From: Bacteroidota bacterium
GTDB lineage: Bacteria > Bacteroidota > Rhodothermia > Rhodothermales > UBA10348
Direction of reading: 5' to 3'
DNA: 14,261 bases
Assembly (NCBI GenBank): GCA_024640835.1
Contig: JAHEEH010000008.1
Coordinates: 1-14,261 of the forward strand
The translations under genes were made by a program, and so were the position numbers. Below are positions 1 to 8,325 of this stretch, piece by piece (position 1 is the stretch's first letter; every line of letters starts with the position of its first letter). The notes under the pieces were generated by a model that saw only the letters and a list, made by a program, of their open reading frames with translations, was not told where the DNA came from and did no database searches.

Positions 1-190
1 TGATTTTTCGGGAAATCTCGATACCTGCATCACGATCCGGACCATGCTCGTCCGCGACGATGCGATCTTCGTACAGGCCGGCGCGGGCATCGTGGCCGAC
101 AGCGATCCCGCGCGGGAGTACGAGGAGACCGAGAACAAGGCGCTCGCCCTGCGGCAGGCGATCCTGCTGGCCGCACGGGATCTCCTCTGA
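1..190 (+). CDS. trpE: Anthranilate synthase component I (TrpE), C-terminal fragment
   Basis: This is the last 62 codons of a gene that begins before the window; the reading frame starts at base 2 and ends with TGA at 188-190. TrpE makes anthranilate from chorismate using ammonia released by TrpG, the first step of tryptophan synthesis in the cytoplasm. The visible part carries the conserved chorismate-binding-domain tail: a DFSGNLDTCITIRT segment, the QAGAGIVADSDP loop that lines the active site, and the EYEETENKA helix that follows it. PabB and isochorismate synthases share this fold, but the sequence and the downstream trp genes make TrpE the best call. The feedback-inhibition site at the N terminus is outside the window, so tryptophan sensitivity cannot be judged. 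A 68-bp gap separates it from the next gene. Confidence 0.93.
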   Translation, partial: DFSGNLDTCITIRTMLVRDDAIFVQAGAGIVADSDPAREYEETENKALALRQAILLAARDLL

Positions 191-258
191 CCTGACACAA
201 CCTCGATCCTCCCCGACCGTTCAATTCCATTCGCACACCGAACCGACTCGGCTCCGCC

Positions 259-708
259 ATGGGTATCAAGGAACTGCTTCTGAACAAGGGATGGGCAGGG
301 CGCACGCTCTCCCGCTCCGAGACCGTGGACCGCATCAATCCGGTCATCCGTTCGCTCACGACGCTCATGCACCGGTACGACGCCGCGCAGAACGCGCTCG
401 ACGGGGAGGCAGCGGCCTCGTTCGAGGATGCCCGCAAGCTCCTCCGCGGTGACCTGGGCAAGCTGTCCGAAACCGTCCTGAGCGCCGGAGGAGCGGCCTA
501 CACGGGAGTCGACCTGGAGCCGATGGAGCCGGCCGAAGGCAACGCGTCCCCGGTCCTCGAAGCGCTCGTCGACCGCGAGAACGAATTCAGGATCGTCCTC
601 GACGTGGAGCGGAAGGCGGAGCACCAGATCCGCACGCGCGCCGTCCTCGAAACCGTATCCCGCAACAGCTCGGATCGCCTCAAGCTCCTGCGCGAGCTGG
701 CCCGATAG
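259..708 (+). CDS. Unidentified 149-aa helical protein within the trp operon
   Basis: I do not recognise this family. The frame is open from ATG 259 to TAG 708 and lies between trpE and trpS on the same strand, 68 bp after the first and 11 bp before the second. It has no signal peptide, membrane segment or cysteine, so it is probably cytosolic. The composition is strongly helical: an N-terminal part up to about residue 75 with repeated Leu/Arg/Asp patterns, a Gly/Pro-rich linker around residues 76-96, then a long charged helical stretch (about 97-149) containing ENEFRIVLDVERKAEHQIR. Two long helical halves joined by a linker suggest a small helical bundle; the Glu/His spacing in the C-terminal half is loosely ferritin-like, but I would not assign metal binding. 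No Shine-Dalgarno sequence is obvious. Codon use resembles its neighbours, which supports a real gene. A role linked to tryptophan synthesis or charging is only a positional inference. Confidence 0.75.
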   Translation: MGIKELLLNKGWAGRTLSRSETVDRINPVIRSLTTLMHRYDAAQNALDGEAAASFEDARKLLRGDLGKLSETVLSAGGAAYTGVDLEPMEPAEGNASPVLEALVDRENEFRIVLDVERKAEHQIRTRAVLETVSRNSSDRLKLLRELAR

Positions 709-719
709 CCGGGAGCACC

Positions 720-1735
720 ATGACCCACGCGAAGCCCGCCTCCTCCTCCGTGGTCGTGTCCGGCATCCAGCCGTCGGGCACCCTGCACCTGGGCAACTAC
801 TTCGGTGCCCTCCGACAGCACATCGCGCTGCACCGGGAGTACCCGTCGTACTACTTCATCGTGAACTACCACGCGATGACGACGCTCCAGGACGCGGAGG
901 CGCTCCGGCGCTATTCGCTCGACGTCGCGCTCGATTACCTGGCCCTGGGGTTCGATCCGACGCAGGCCCACCTCTTCCTGCAGAGCGACGTGCCCGAGGT
1001 CACCGAGCTCGCCTGGATCTTCCAGACGATCACGCCCGTGTCCCAGCTCGAGAAGGGGGTTTCGTACAAGGACAAGGTCGCGCAGGGCCTTCCGGCGAAC
1101 GCCGGCCTGTTCACCTATCCGGTGCTGCAGGCCGCCGACATCCTCATCTACGGAGGCGACGTCGTGCCGGTGGGCGCCGACCAGAAGCAGAACATCGAGA
1201 TCACGAGGGACCTGGCGCAGCGGTTCAACCAGACCTTCAGTCCCGGGGAGCCGGTCTTTCCCGTTCCGGAGCCCCTGATCCTGGACGACGTGGCCGTCGT
1301 GCCCGGCCTGGACGGCCGCAAGATGTCCAAGAGCTACGGCAACACGATCGGCATTTTCGACGACGGGGCGGAGCTCAAGACCAAGGTGATGGCCATCGTC
1401 ACGGATTCGACTCCGCTGGAGGAGCCGAAGGACCCGGACGCGTGCAACGTTTTCGCCCTCATCCGGCTCTTCGCTCCGGAGGATGAACGCCAGCGCATCG
1501 CGGCCGCGTACCGGGCCGGTGGCTACGGCTACGGCCATGCGAAGAAGGAGCTCCTTCAGCTCATCGTCGAACGGTTCGCCGGGGCAAGGGAACGCCGCCG
1601 CGACCTGGCCCGGCGCCCGGACGACGTGATGGACATCCTCCGCGAAGGCGGGCGCGCCGGACGTGAGCGGGCGGGCGTGCTCATGGACGCCGTGCGCTCG
1701 GCGACCGGCCTCGTCACGACCTACCGGTCCCCGCG

Positions 1736-1739
<4 letters not shown>
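720..1739 (+). CDS. trpS: Tryptophanyl-tRNA synthetase
   Basis: It attaches tryptophan to tRNA-Trp using ATP, as a cytosolic homodimeric class Ic synthetase. The HIGH-type signature appears near residues 16-30 as GIQPSGTLHLGNYFGAL, and the KMSKS loop is present exactly at residues 201-205 in DGRKMSKSYGN. The segment VPVGADQKQNIEITRDLAQRFN, typical of the tryptophan-binding half of the Rossmann domain, is also visible. The 339-residue length is normal for bacterial TrpS. The ATG at 720 is preceded by GGGAG at 711-715, a good ribosome binding site. Its stop overlaps the trpG start by 4 bp (ATGA), so synthesis of the charging enzyme is tied to that of the biosynthetic enzymes. Placing trpS inside a trp operon is uncommon. 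There is no sign of truncation or of a resistance-type duplicate. Confidence 0.97.
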
Positions 1740-2320
<581 letters not shown>

Positions 2321-2330
2321 GGATGCCCGT

Positions 2331-3365
2331 ATGCCGCTGAAATCCGCACTCTCGCGTCTCGCGTCGGGCAGGGAGCTGACCGTCGACGAAGCCGGACAGG
2401 CCATGCACGTCCTCATGCAGGGCAAGGCGTCGCCCGAACAGACGGCCGGCCTCCTCATGGGACTCAGGAGCCGGGGCGAGACCCTCGACGAACTCGTGAC
2501 CTTCACGTCCGTCATGCGCGAATACGCCGTACCCGTGCGGGTCGACGACGAACGGGTCATCGACATCGTGGGCACGGGGGGCGACGGGGGAGGCACGTTC
2601 AATATCTCGACGGCCGCGATGTTCGTATGCGCGGGGGCGGGAGCGACCGTCGCGAAGCACGGCAACCGCTCGGTATCGTCGAAGTGCGGGTCGGCGGACG
2701 TCCTGGAGGCCCTCGGCGTGCGCATCGACCTGCGGGCGGCCGGCGTGGAAGCCTGTCTCCGCGACACGGGACTCGGGTTCATGTTCGCACCGCTCTTCCA
2801 TCCCGCCCTTCGCAACGTGATGCCCGTCCGCCGGGCGCTCGGGGTGCGCACCTTCTTCAACATCCTGGGCCCGCTGTGCAATCCGGCCCGGGTGGGGCGC
2901 GGCGTTTTCGGAGCCTTCAGCCGCGACGTGGCCGAGACCAGCGCCGAGATTCTCTCGCGGCTCGGTGCCGCGCACGTCATCGCCGTGCATTCCGACGACG
3001 GTCTCGACGAATTTTCGCTCTCTGCCCCCACGCGGGCATTCGAGCAGGTCGGCGACTCGGCACCGGTGGTCCGAACCGTCGTTGCGGGTGAGCTCGGCCT
3101 GGCATCTTCTCCGGTCGAGACGATCCGGGGCGGTGACGCGTCGGTCAACGCCGAAATCATCCGGTCCCTCCTCGCCGGCCGAAGCGGGCCTCACCGGGAC
3201 GTGGTGGCGTTGAACGCCGCCCACGGTCTCGTCGCGGCCGATCTCGCGGCCGATGCCCGTGAGGGCCTTCGGCTCGCCTTCGAGAGCATCGACTCCGGGA
3301 AGGCCGCAGGCAAGCTGACCGACCTGGTCCGGGCGTCCAACGACCATGCCGCGGACGGCGAGTGA
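2331..3365 (+). CDS. trpD: Anthranilate phosphoribosyltransferase
   Basis: TrpD transfers the phosphoribosyl group of PRPP to anthranilate, the second step of the pathway. The PRPP-binding glycine loop appears as DIVGTGGDGGGTFNIST (about residues 79-95), followed by the KHGNRSVSSKCGSADVLE segment that binds pyrophosphate and anthranilate. The block around NVMPVRRALGVRTFFNILGP and the VHSDDGLDEFS motif are also typical. The helical N-terminal domain (about residues 1-70) precedes the alpha/beta domain. Length is 344 residues, as expected for a stand-alone enzyme rather than a TrpGD fusion. GAGGA at 2319-2323, seven bases before the ATG, sets the start; it overlaps the trpG stop. The 3' end overlaps the trpC start region by 1-4 bp. 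Confidence 0.97.
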   Translation: MPLKSALSRLASGRELTVDEAGQAMHVLMQGKASPEQTAGLLMGLRSRGETLDELVTFTSVMREYAVPVRVDDERVIDIVGTGGDGGGTFNISTAAMFVCAGAGATVAKHGNRSVSSKCGSADVLEALGVRIDLRAAGVEACLRDTGLGFMFAPLFHPALRNVMPVRRALGVRTFFNILGPLCNPARVGRGVFGAFSRDVAETSAEILSRLGAAHVIAVHSDDGLDEFSLSAPTRAFEQVGDSAPVVRTVVAGELGLASSPVETIRGGDASVNAEIIRSLLAGRSGPHRDVVALNAAHGLVAADLAADAREGLRLAFESIDSGKAAGKLTDLVRASNDHAADGE

Positions 3366-4171
3366 TGGCGACGATCCTCGACACCATCGTGCAGGCCACT
3401 CGTGAGCGGATCCGGGACCGCCGCGCCCGGACGAGCCTCCGCCAACTGGAGCAGGCGCCCCTCTTCGGCGAGGCGCGCCGGAGCCTTGCGGCGGCGCTTC
3501 GCCGTGAGCACCTGGCCGTCATCGCCGAGTGCAAGAAGGCCTCGCCTTCCGCCGGCGTCATCCGCGAGTCCTACGACGTGGCATCGATCGCCGGGGCCTA
3601 CACCAGGTCGGGAGCCGATGCGATTTCCGTGCTCACCGAGCCCGCATGGTTCCAGGGCGACGCCCTCCACCTGTCGGAGGCCCGTTCCGCCTCCGGACTG
3701 CCGATCCTGCGGAAGGACTTCGTCGTCGATCCCTTCCAGGTCGTCGAGGCCCGGGCCTTCGGAGCGGACGCCGTACTCCTGATCGCCGCCGTTCTGGACC
3801 GGGCGGCCCTCGCCGACCTCCTGGATGCGGCGCGAGCGCTCGAAATGGAGTGCCTCGTGGAGTGCCATTCCGAGCGCGAACTCGACCGCCTGGACCTCGA
3901 CCGGGTGCGCATCGTGGGCGTCAACAACCGCAACCTGGAGACGTTCGAGGTGGATCGCGATCATGCCGCCCGCGTACTTGCCCACGTTCCGACATCCATC
4001 GTGCGGGTGGCCGAGAGCGGCCTCCGGACGGCCGACGACCTGGACGCCGTTCGGGAGGCGGGTATCGATGCCGTCCTCGTGGGCGAAGCGCTCATGCGCG
4101 CGGCCGACCCGGGCGAGGCCCTGCGCCACCTCAGACCGCCAGACCACCAGACGGCCGGCCGCGACCGATGA
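3365..4171 (+). CDS. trpC: Indole-3-glycerol phosphate synthase
   Basis: TrpC closes the indole ring, converting carboxyphenylamino-deoxyribulose phosphate to indole-3-glycerol phosphate with loss of CO2 and water. It is a TIM barrel of 268 residues, the normal size for the unfused enzyme. Catalytic elements are visible: Glu55 and Lys57 in VIAECKKASPSAG, Lys117 in PILRKDFVVDPFQ, the NNRNLETFEVD strand with its active-site Asn, and the C-terminal phosphate-binding segment VAESGLRTADDL plus VGEALMRA. I chose ATG 3365, which overlaps the trpD stop by one base (TGATG). An in-frame GTG at 3362 would give one extra residue and a 4-bp GTGA overlap. The stop overlaps trpF by 4 bp. In many enteric bacteria trpC is fused to trpF; here the two are separate. 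Confidence 0.97.
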   Translation: MATILDTIVQATRERIRDRRARTSLRQLEQAPLFGEARRSLAAALRREHLAVIAECKKASPSAGVIRESYDVASIAGAYTRSGADAISVLTEPAWFQGDALHLSEARSASGLPILRKDFVVDPFQVVEARAFGADAVLLIAAVLDRAALADLLDAARALEMECLVECHSERELDRLDLDRVRIVGVNNRNLETFEVDRDHAARVLAHVPTSIVRVAESGLRTADDLDAVREAGIDAVLVGEALMRAADPGEALRHLRPPDHQTAGRDR

Positions 4172-4806
4172 AGATCAAGATCTGCGGCATCACCACGCTG
4201 GAGGACGCGCGCTTCTGCGCCGCCGCCGGAGCGGACTTCCTGGGCTTCATCCAGGCCGAGGAGAGCCCCCGCCACGTCAGCGCCGACCAGGCACGAGCCA
4301 TTATCGAGTGGCTCTACGGCCCGGAGACGGTAGGGGTCTTCGTGAACGCCACGCCGGACCGGGTGAACTCCGCGGCCGACCGTGCGGGATTCACGCTCGT
4401 GCAGCTGCAGGGCGACGAGACGCCGGAGGACTGCGCGGCCGTCGAGCGGCCCGTGATCAAGGGGTTGGGAATCCGGCCCGGGATGACGGCCGGGGACGTG
4501 CGGAAGCTCGTCGCCCGGTACGAGGATGCCGCCGAGTACCTGCTGCTGGATTCGAGAGCCGGAGCACTGCACGGAGGTACGGGGCGGACTTTCGACTGGA
4601 GCGTCGCCACGGACCTTGCGTCGAAGGTCCCCCTGTTCCTGGCGGGAGGCCTGCGTCCGGAAAACGTCGCCGGGGCCGTGCACGCCATCCACCCGTTCGC
4701 GGTCGACGTCGCGAGCGGTGTCGAGGAAGGACCCGGACGGAAGGATTTCGCCCGCGTGCAGGCCTTTTTCGATGCCCTGGCTCCCTTTCGGGTCGAGCCC
4801 AGATGA
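4168..4806 (+). CDS. trpF: Phosphoribosylanthranilate isomerase
   Basis: TrpF performs the Amadori rearrangement of phosphoribosylanthranilate to the linear substrate of TrpC. It is a 212-residue TIM barrel. The general base is Cys6 in MKIKICGIT and the general acid is Asp128 in YLLLDSRA, both at the expected positions. Other family signatures are [23 protein letters not shown], and the phosphate-binding end with [20 protein letters not shown] and [15 protein letters not shown]. The segment before SPRHV reads FIQAEE, where many homologues have an FVFYP-like sequence; this is a mild divergence. The start overlaps the trpC stop by 4 bp (ATGA), and trpB begins 10 bp after its stop. Confidence 0.96.
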   Translation: MKIKICGITTLEDARFCAAAGADFLGFIQAEESPRHVSADQARAIIEWLYGPETVGVFVNATPDRVNSAADRAGFTLVQLQGDETPEDCAAVERPVIKGLGIRPGMTAGDVRKLVARYEDAAEYLLLDSRAGALHGGTGRTFDWSVATDLASKVPLFLAGGLRPENVAGAVHAIHPFAVDVASGVEEGPGRKDFARVQAFFDALAPFRVEPR

Positions 4807-4816
4807 GCGATCCCGC

Positions 4817-6013
4817 ATGACGCCCAACGCACCCTACGACGCACCCGACACCGCCGGACACTTCGGACCATACGGTGGCGTGTTCGTGCCCGAGATTCTC
4901 GTACCGGCGGTCCGCGAGCTGGCGCGCGCCTACGACGAGGCCCGGAACGACCCGTCGTTCCAGGCCCAGATCGACGGCCTGCTGCGGAATTACGTGGGCC
5001 GCCCCACGCCGCTCACCCGCGCGGACGGCCTTTCGGCCGAGCTCGGCCGTTGCCGCATCTACCTCAAGCGCGAGGACCTCTGCCACACGGGCGCGCACAA
5101 GGTCAACAACACGATCGGCCAGATTCTGCTGGCCCGGCGCATGGGCAAGTCGCGCATCATCGCGGAGACCGGCGCCGGACAGCACGGCGTGGCCACGGCG
5201 ACGGTGTGCGCGCTGTTCGGGATGCAGTGCGTGGTATACATGGGCTCGGAAGACATCGAGCGGCAGCACCTGAACGTCCTCCGCATGCGCCTTCTGGGCG
5301 CGGAGGTCCGACCGGCCACGAGCGGAAGCCGCACCCTGAAGGATGCGACGAACGAGGCCATCCGGGACTGGGTGACCAACGTCCGCGACACGTTCTACAT
5401 CATCGGCTCCGTGGTCGGACCGGACCCGTATCCGCGGATGGTGCGAGACTTCCACCGGGTCATCGGGCTGGAGACACGCCGCCAACTGGCCGAGGCCGAG
5501 GGCCGCGAGACGCCGGACGCGCTCGTCGCCTGCGTGGGGGGTGGTTCGAACGCCATCGGCCTGTTCCATCCGTTCCTGGACGATGCCGACGTCGCCTGCT
5601 ACGGCGTGGAGGCCGCCGGAGAGGGCCTGCACGGCCGGCACGCCGCCACCCTCACGCTGGGAACGCCGGGGGTCCTGCACGGCACCCTGAGCTACCTGCT
5701 CCAGGACGAGGACGGCCAGGTCCAGATCGCCCATTCCATTTCGGCCGGTCTCGACTACCCCGGCGTGGGCCCGGAGCATGCCTTCCTGCGCGACTCCGGT
5801 CGCGTACGGTACGTGACCGCCACCGACGACGAGGCGCTCGGAGGCGTCCGGCTCCTCGCCCGGACGGAAGGGATCATCCCCGCGCTCGAGACCGCCCACG
5901 CGATCGCCTTCCTGCCGCGCCTGGTCCGCGACTTGGACGCCGAAGCCGTCGTCGTCGTGAACTGCTCGGGCCGCGGCGACAAGGACATGGGGACCCTGGC
6001 AGCGCACCTGTGA
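4817..6013 (+). CDS. trpB: Tryptophan synthase beta chain
   Basis: TrpB is the PLP enzyme that joins indole, channelled from TrpA, to serine to make tryptophan. The frame is open upstream, but ATG 4817 gives the family N terminus ending in [13 protein letters not shown]. The PLP Schiff-base residue is Lys95 in [11 protein letters not shown], catalytic Glu117 lies in [14 protein letters not shown], and the cofactor phosphate is held by the GGGSNAIG loop. The C-terminal region has the usual [12 protein letters not shown] and CSGRGDKDM motifs. At 398 residues with no N-terminal extension it is a TrpB1-type chain that pairs with TrpA, not the stand-alone TrpB2 form. A short ATG frame at 4803 stops after five codons and was not used. 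The gene is followed one base later by trpA, so the two subunits are probably co-translated. Confidence 0.98.
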   Translation: MTPNAPYDAPDTAGHFGPYGGVFVPEILVPAVRELARAYDEARNDPSFQAQIDGLLRNYVGRPTPLTRADGLSAELGRCRIYLKREDLCHTGAHKVNNTIGQILLARRMGKSRIIAETGAGQHGVATATVCALFGMQCVVYMGSEDIERQHLNVLRMRLLGAEVRPATSGSRTLKDATNEAIRDWVTNVRDTFYIIGSVVGPDPYPRMVRDFHRVIGLETRRQLAEAEGRETPDALVACVGGGSNAIGLFHPFLDDADVACYGVEAAGEGLHGRHAATLTLGTPGVLHGTLSYLLQDEDGQVQIAHSISAGLDYPGVGPEHAFLRDSGRVRYVTATDDEALGGVRLLARTEGIIPALETAHAIAFLPRLVRDLDAEAVVVVNCSGRGDKDMGTLAAHL

Positions 6014-6014
6014 C

Positions 6015-6803
6015 ATGAGCCGACTCGCCGACATCCTACGGAATGCTTCGGGCCCGGGTGGAAAGGCCATGGGGCTCTTCGTGACGGGCGGTTTTCCGAC
6101 CCCGGACGACACGCCGGACATCCTGCGGGCGATCGACCGGGGAGGTGCCGATTTCATCGAGCTCGGCATGCCGTTCAGCGACCCGCTCGCCGAGGGCCTT
6201 CCCATCCAGCATGCCAGCGAACGCGCCCTGGCCGCCGGCGCCTCGATGCGAACCACGCTGCGCGCCGCCGCGGAATTCCGGTCCGGATCGGAAACGCCGC
6301 TCGTTCTGATGGGCTACCTCAATCCCGTTCTGCGCTACGGCGTGCAGGCGTTCTTCCACGACGCCCGGGAGGCCGGCGTGGAGGGCGTCATCCTGCCCGA
6401 CCTGCCGCCGGAGGAACGGGAGATCGTCTCGGGTCCGGCGGAGAGGCACGGAATAGATCTCGTTCATCTGATCGCGCCGACGACTCCCGACGAGCGCATC
6501 CGGATGATCGACGAGGTCTCGACAGGATTCGTGTACGCGGTCTCCATCACCGGCCTGACGGGGACCGGGCTGGGTTCCGTGGATGAGGTCGGCGCCTACC
6601 TGGATCGGGCCCGACGGCTGGTCACCCGGAATCCGCTGCTGGTCGGATTCGGCATCGGCTCGGCCGACGACGCGGCCCGCCTGACGCGCCACACGGACGG
6701 GTTCATCGTGGGATCGGCACTGATCCGCGAGATCGGGGCGAAGTGGAATCCACGGACGGGGCCCGATGCCGTCACGTCCTTCGTTCGCGGTTTGAGACCG
6801 TGA
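6015..6803 (+). CDS. trpA: Tryptophan synthase alpha chain with a Glu at the Asp60 position
   Basis: TrpA cleaves indole-3-glycerol phosphate to indole and glyceraldehyde 3-phosphate and passes indole to TrpB through a tunnel. It is a TIM barrel of 262 residues. Numbering happens to match the enteric enzyme: catalytic Glu49 is in [11 protein letters not shown]. The usual second catalytic acid, Asp60 in an ADGP motif, is replaced by Glu60 in AEGLPIQ (codon GAG at 6192-6194), and the following Pro is Leu. Loop 6 contains SITGLTGTG with Thr182 in the place of enteric Thr183. The phosphate site is formed by GFGI (211-214) and GSAL (233-236). From memory, Glu at position 60 of the enteric enzyme keeps partial activity while other changes inactivate it. 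The gene is intact and in a normal operon context, so I expect a working enzyme. Confidence 0.96.
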   Translation: MSRLADILRNASGPGGKAMGLFVTGGFPTPDDTPDILRAIDRGGADFIELGMPFSDPLAEGLPIQHASERALAAGASMRTTLRAAAEFRSGSETPLVLMGYLNPVLRYGVQAFFHDAREAGVEGVILPDLPPEEREIVSGPAERHGIDLVHLIAPTTPDERIRMIDEVSTGFVYAVSITGLTGTGLGSVDEVGAYLDRARRLVTRNPLLVGFGIGSADDAARLTRHTDGFIVGSALIREIGAKWNPRTGPDAVTSFVRGLRP

Positions 6804-6805
6804 AG

Positions 6806-6830
6806 CGCAACCCGGCCGGGTCGGATTGCG
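6806..6830 (+). other. Possible hairpin after trpA
   Basis: Two bases after the trpA stop, CGCAA (6806-6810) can pair with TTGCG (6826-6830), and between them lies the perfect palindrome CCCGGCCGGG (6811-6820), extendable by A and T to twelve bases. The following bases TTGGAAACG are not a T run, so this is not a standard intrinsic terminator. It may be a processing site, a weak pause, or chance in a GC-rich intergenic gap. Confidence 0.3.
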
Positions 6831-6868
6831 TTGGAAACGAACCGTCGTGTCACCGGCCGAGTGAATCC

Positions 6869-8005
6869 ATGTCACGTCCGTACTCCCTCGCGGCCCTTGC
6901 CGCCCTCGTCCTGGCCGGCCTGGCCCTTCCGGGCTGCGAATCGCTCGAGTACCGGCCGCTGGCCGCGGGCAAGGAGGGCGAGATCGTCGTGGTCATCGAC
7001 TCGACGTCCTGGAACGGCCCACTGCGGGAAGCGATACAGGAGCAGCTGGCTCCCTGGATCGCCACGCTACCGGCGCCCGAACCCCTGTTCAACCTGCGCC
7101 GCGTCGGCATAGGATCCCAGCAGGCCTTCGAGTCGGTCCGCATCGTCAAGAACGTCGTCTTCGCGGCCCCGCTCCGTTCGGACACGCCCGAGGCGCAGTT
7201 CCTGCGGAGCCGCCTGGACTCGGCCGCCGTCGAGGCCGTTCTCGCCGGCTCGACCGCCGTCGTGAGCCGACCGGACCTGTGGCGGGAAGCCCAACAGGTC
7301 TACTACGTGCTGGGGGCCACGGAGGACGACGTCGCGGCCGCGCTCCGGGATCACGGCGAGGACATCCGGTACGCGTTCAACCGCATCACGCGCGAACGCA
7401 TGCAGCGCGACATGTTCGACCGTGGTCGTCAACCCGAGCTGGAACAGCGCCTTCTGGATCGTCACGATTTCGCGGTGAACGCCCAGCACGACTACTTCGT
7501 GGCGCTGGATACCACGAATTTCGTCTGGCTCCGACGGGTCATTTCGAGCGAGACCTGGCGCAGCCTGTTCGTCTGGTACACCGATGAACTGAGCCCGGCC
7601 GATCTCACCGCCGAGTGGGTCGTGGACACGCGTGACCGGCTCACGCGGGCATACGTCAACGGCAACCTGGGCGACTACGTCCGGGTGGACCGGCGGCGTC
7701 CCCTGGAGGCGGAGAACATCAACTTCCTGGACCGGTTCGGATACGAGGTCCGCGGATTGTGGCACATGGTCGGGGACGGGGAGAACGGCGAGATCCAGGA
7801 GTTCGGAATGGGAGGACCGTTCCTGACCTACGCCTTCTACGATCAGCCCACCGGGCGGACCTATGTCATCGACGGCATGGTGTTCGCGCCGGGATTCGAG
7901 AAGAGGGACTTCCTGCGCCAGCTCGAGGTGATCGCGTATACGTTCCGCACGCGACAGGAGACCGTGGCCGACGGGGCTGCCGATGTCGCCACACCCGCCG
8001 GATGA
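6869..8005 (+). CDS. DUF4837-like putative lipoprotein
   Basis: The product is a 378-residue exported protein of unknown function, resembling the DUF4837 family of Bacteroidota. The frame extends upstream to 6743 inside trpA, but ATG 6869 is chosen because it places a lipoprotein signal at the N terminus: a short Arg-containing start, a hydrophobic stretch from residue 7 to 20, and Cys23 in the sequence LALPGC. Pro at -2 is slightly atypical for a lipobox. The mature part opens with a GKEGEIVVVIDSTSW strand and an LPAPEPLFNLRRVGI segment that I associate with this family. The region around residues 195-240, rich in Arg, Glu and aromatic residues, is probably alpha/beta. No enzyme motif is evident. 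It ends in a 4-bp overlap with the next lipoprotein gene. Reading through from the trp operon is possible, as the gap is only 65 bp. Confidence 0.8.
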   Translation: MSRPYSLAALAALVLAGLALPGCESLEYRPLAAGKEGEIVVVIDSTSWNGPLREAIQEQLAPWIATLPAPEPLFNLRRVGIGSQQAFESVRIVKNVVFAAPLRSDTPEAQFLRSRLDSAAVEAVLAGSTAVVSRPDLWREAQQVYYVLGATEDDVAAALRDHGEDIRYAFNRITRERMQRDMFDRGRQPELEQRLLDRHDFAVNAQHDYFVALDTTNFVWLRRVISSETWRSLFVWYTDELSPADLTAEWVVDTRDRLTRAYVNGNLGDYVRVDRRRPLEAENINFLDRFGYEVRGLWHMVGDGENGEIQEFGMGGPFLTYAFYDQPTGRTYVIDGMVFAPGFEKRDFLRQLEVIAYTFRTRQETVADGAADVATPAG

Positions 8006-8325
8006 GGTCCCCGGTGCGATTCCTCCCCGCGGCCCTCGTGGCAGCGTCCCTCATCTCCACCGGCTGTTCCGGCCCGGATGAGCCCGTTCGGACCGTTTCG
8101 GACTCCACCCTCGTCGAGGTGCTCATGGACCTCCACCTGGCGGGCGCCCGGAGGCAGGTCGACGCGAAGGCATCACCGGGTCTGCGGGATTCGGTGCTCG
8201 CGCTTCACGGCCTCGACTCGACCTCCTTCCTGGAGGCGATGGCCTGGTACGAAGCGCATCCCGAGGAGTACGTGGCCGTCTACGGCACCGTCGTGGATCG
8301 GCTGGCCGAGGAGCGCGAACCCTGA
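8002..8325 (+). CDS. DUF4296-like small putative lipoprotein
   Basis: This 107-residue protein begins with a basic N terminus, a hydrophobic core (about residues 7-18) and Cys22 in SLISTGC, consistent with lipidation and attachment to the membrane. The mature portion is helical and has the order of elements I recall for the DUF4296 family: a VEVLMDLHLAGA helix, a LHGLDSTSFLEAMAWY segment and a HPEEYVAVYGTVVDRL helix. The function of the family is unknown. ATG 8002 overlaps the stop of the preceding lipoprotein gene by 4 bp, so the two are probably translated together and may act together in the envelope. Its last 46 bases overlap the 3' end of recQ on the opposite strand. Confidence 0.75.
   Translation: MRSPVRFLPAALVAASLISTGCSGPDEPVRTVSDSTLVEVLMDLHLAGARRQVDAKASPGLRDSVLALHGLDSTSFLEAMAWYEAHPEEYVAVYGTVVDRLAEEREP

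Noticed and set aside
191..258. Possible attenuator or leader between trpE and the unknown ORF.
   Set aside because: I found no run of Trp codons and no convincing paired stems in the 68-bp gap.
4457..6256. A 599-codon open frame on the minus strand opposite trpF, trpB and trpA.
   Set aside because: It is antisense to a certain trpB and full of Arg, Gly and Pro with no domain; long antisense frames are common in high-GC DNA.
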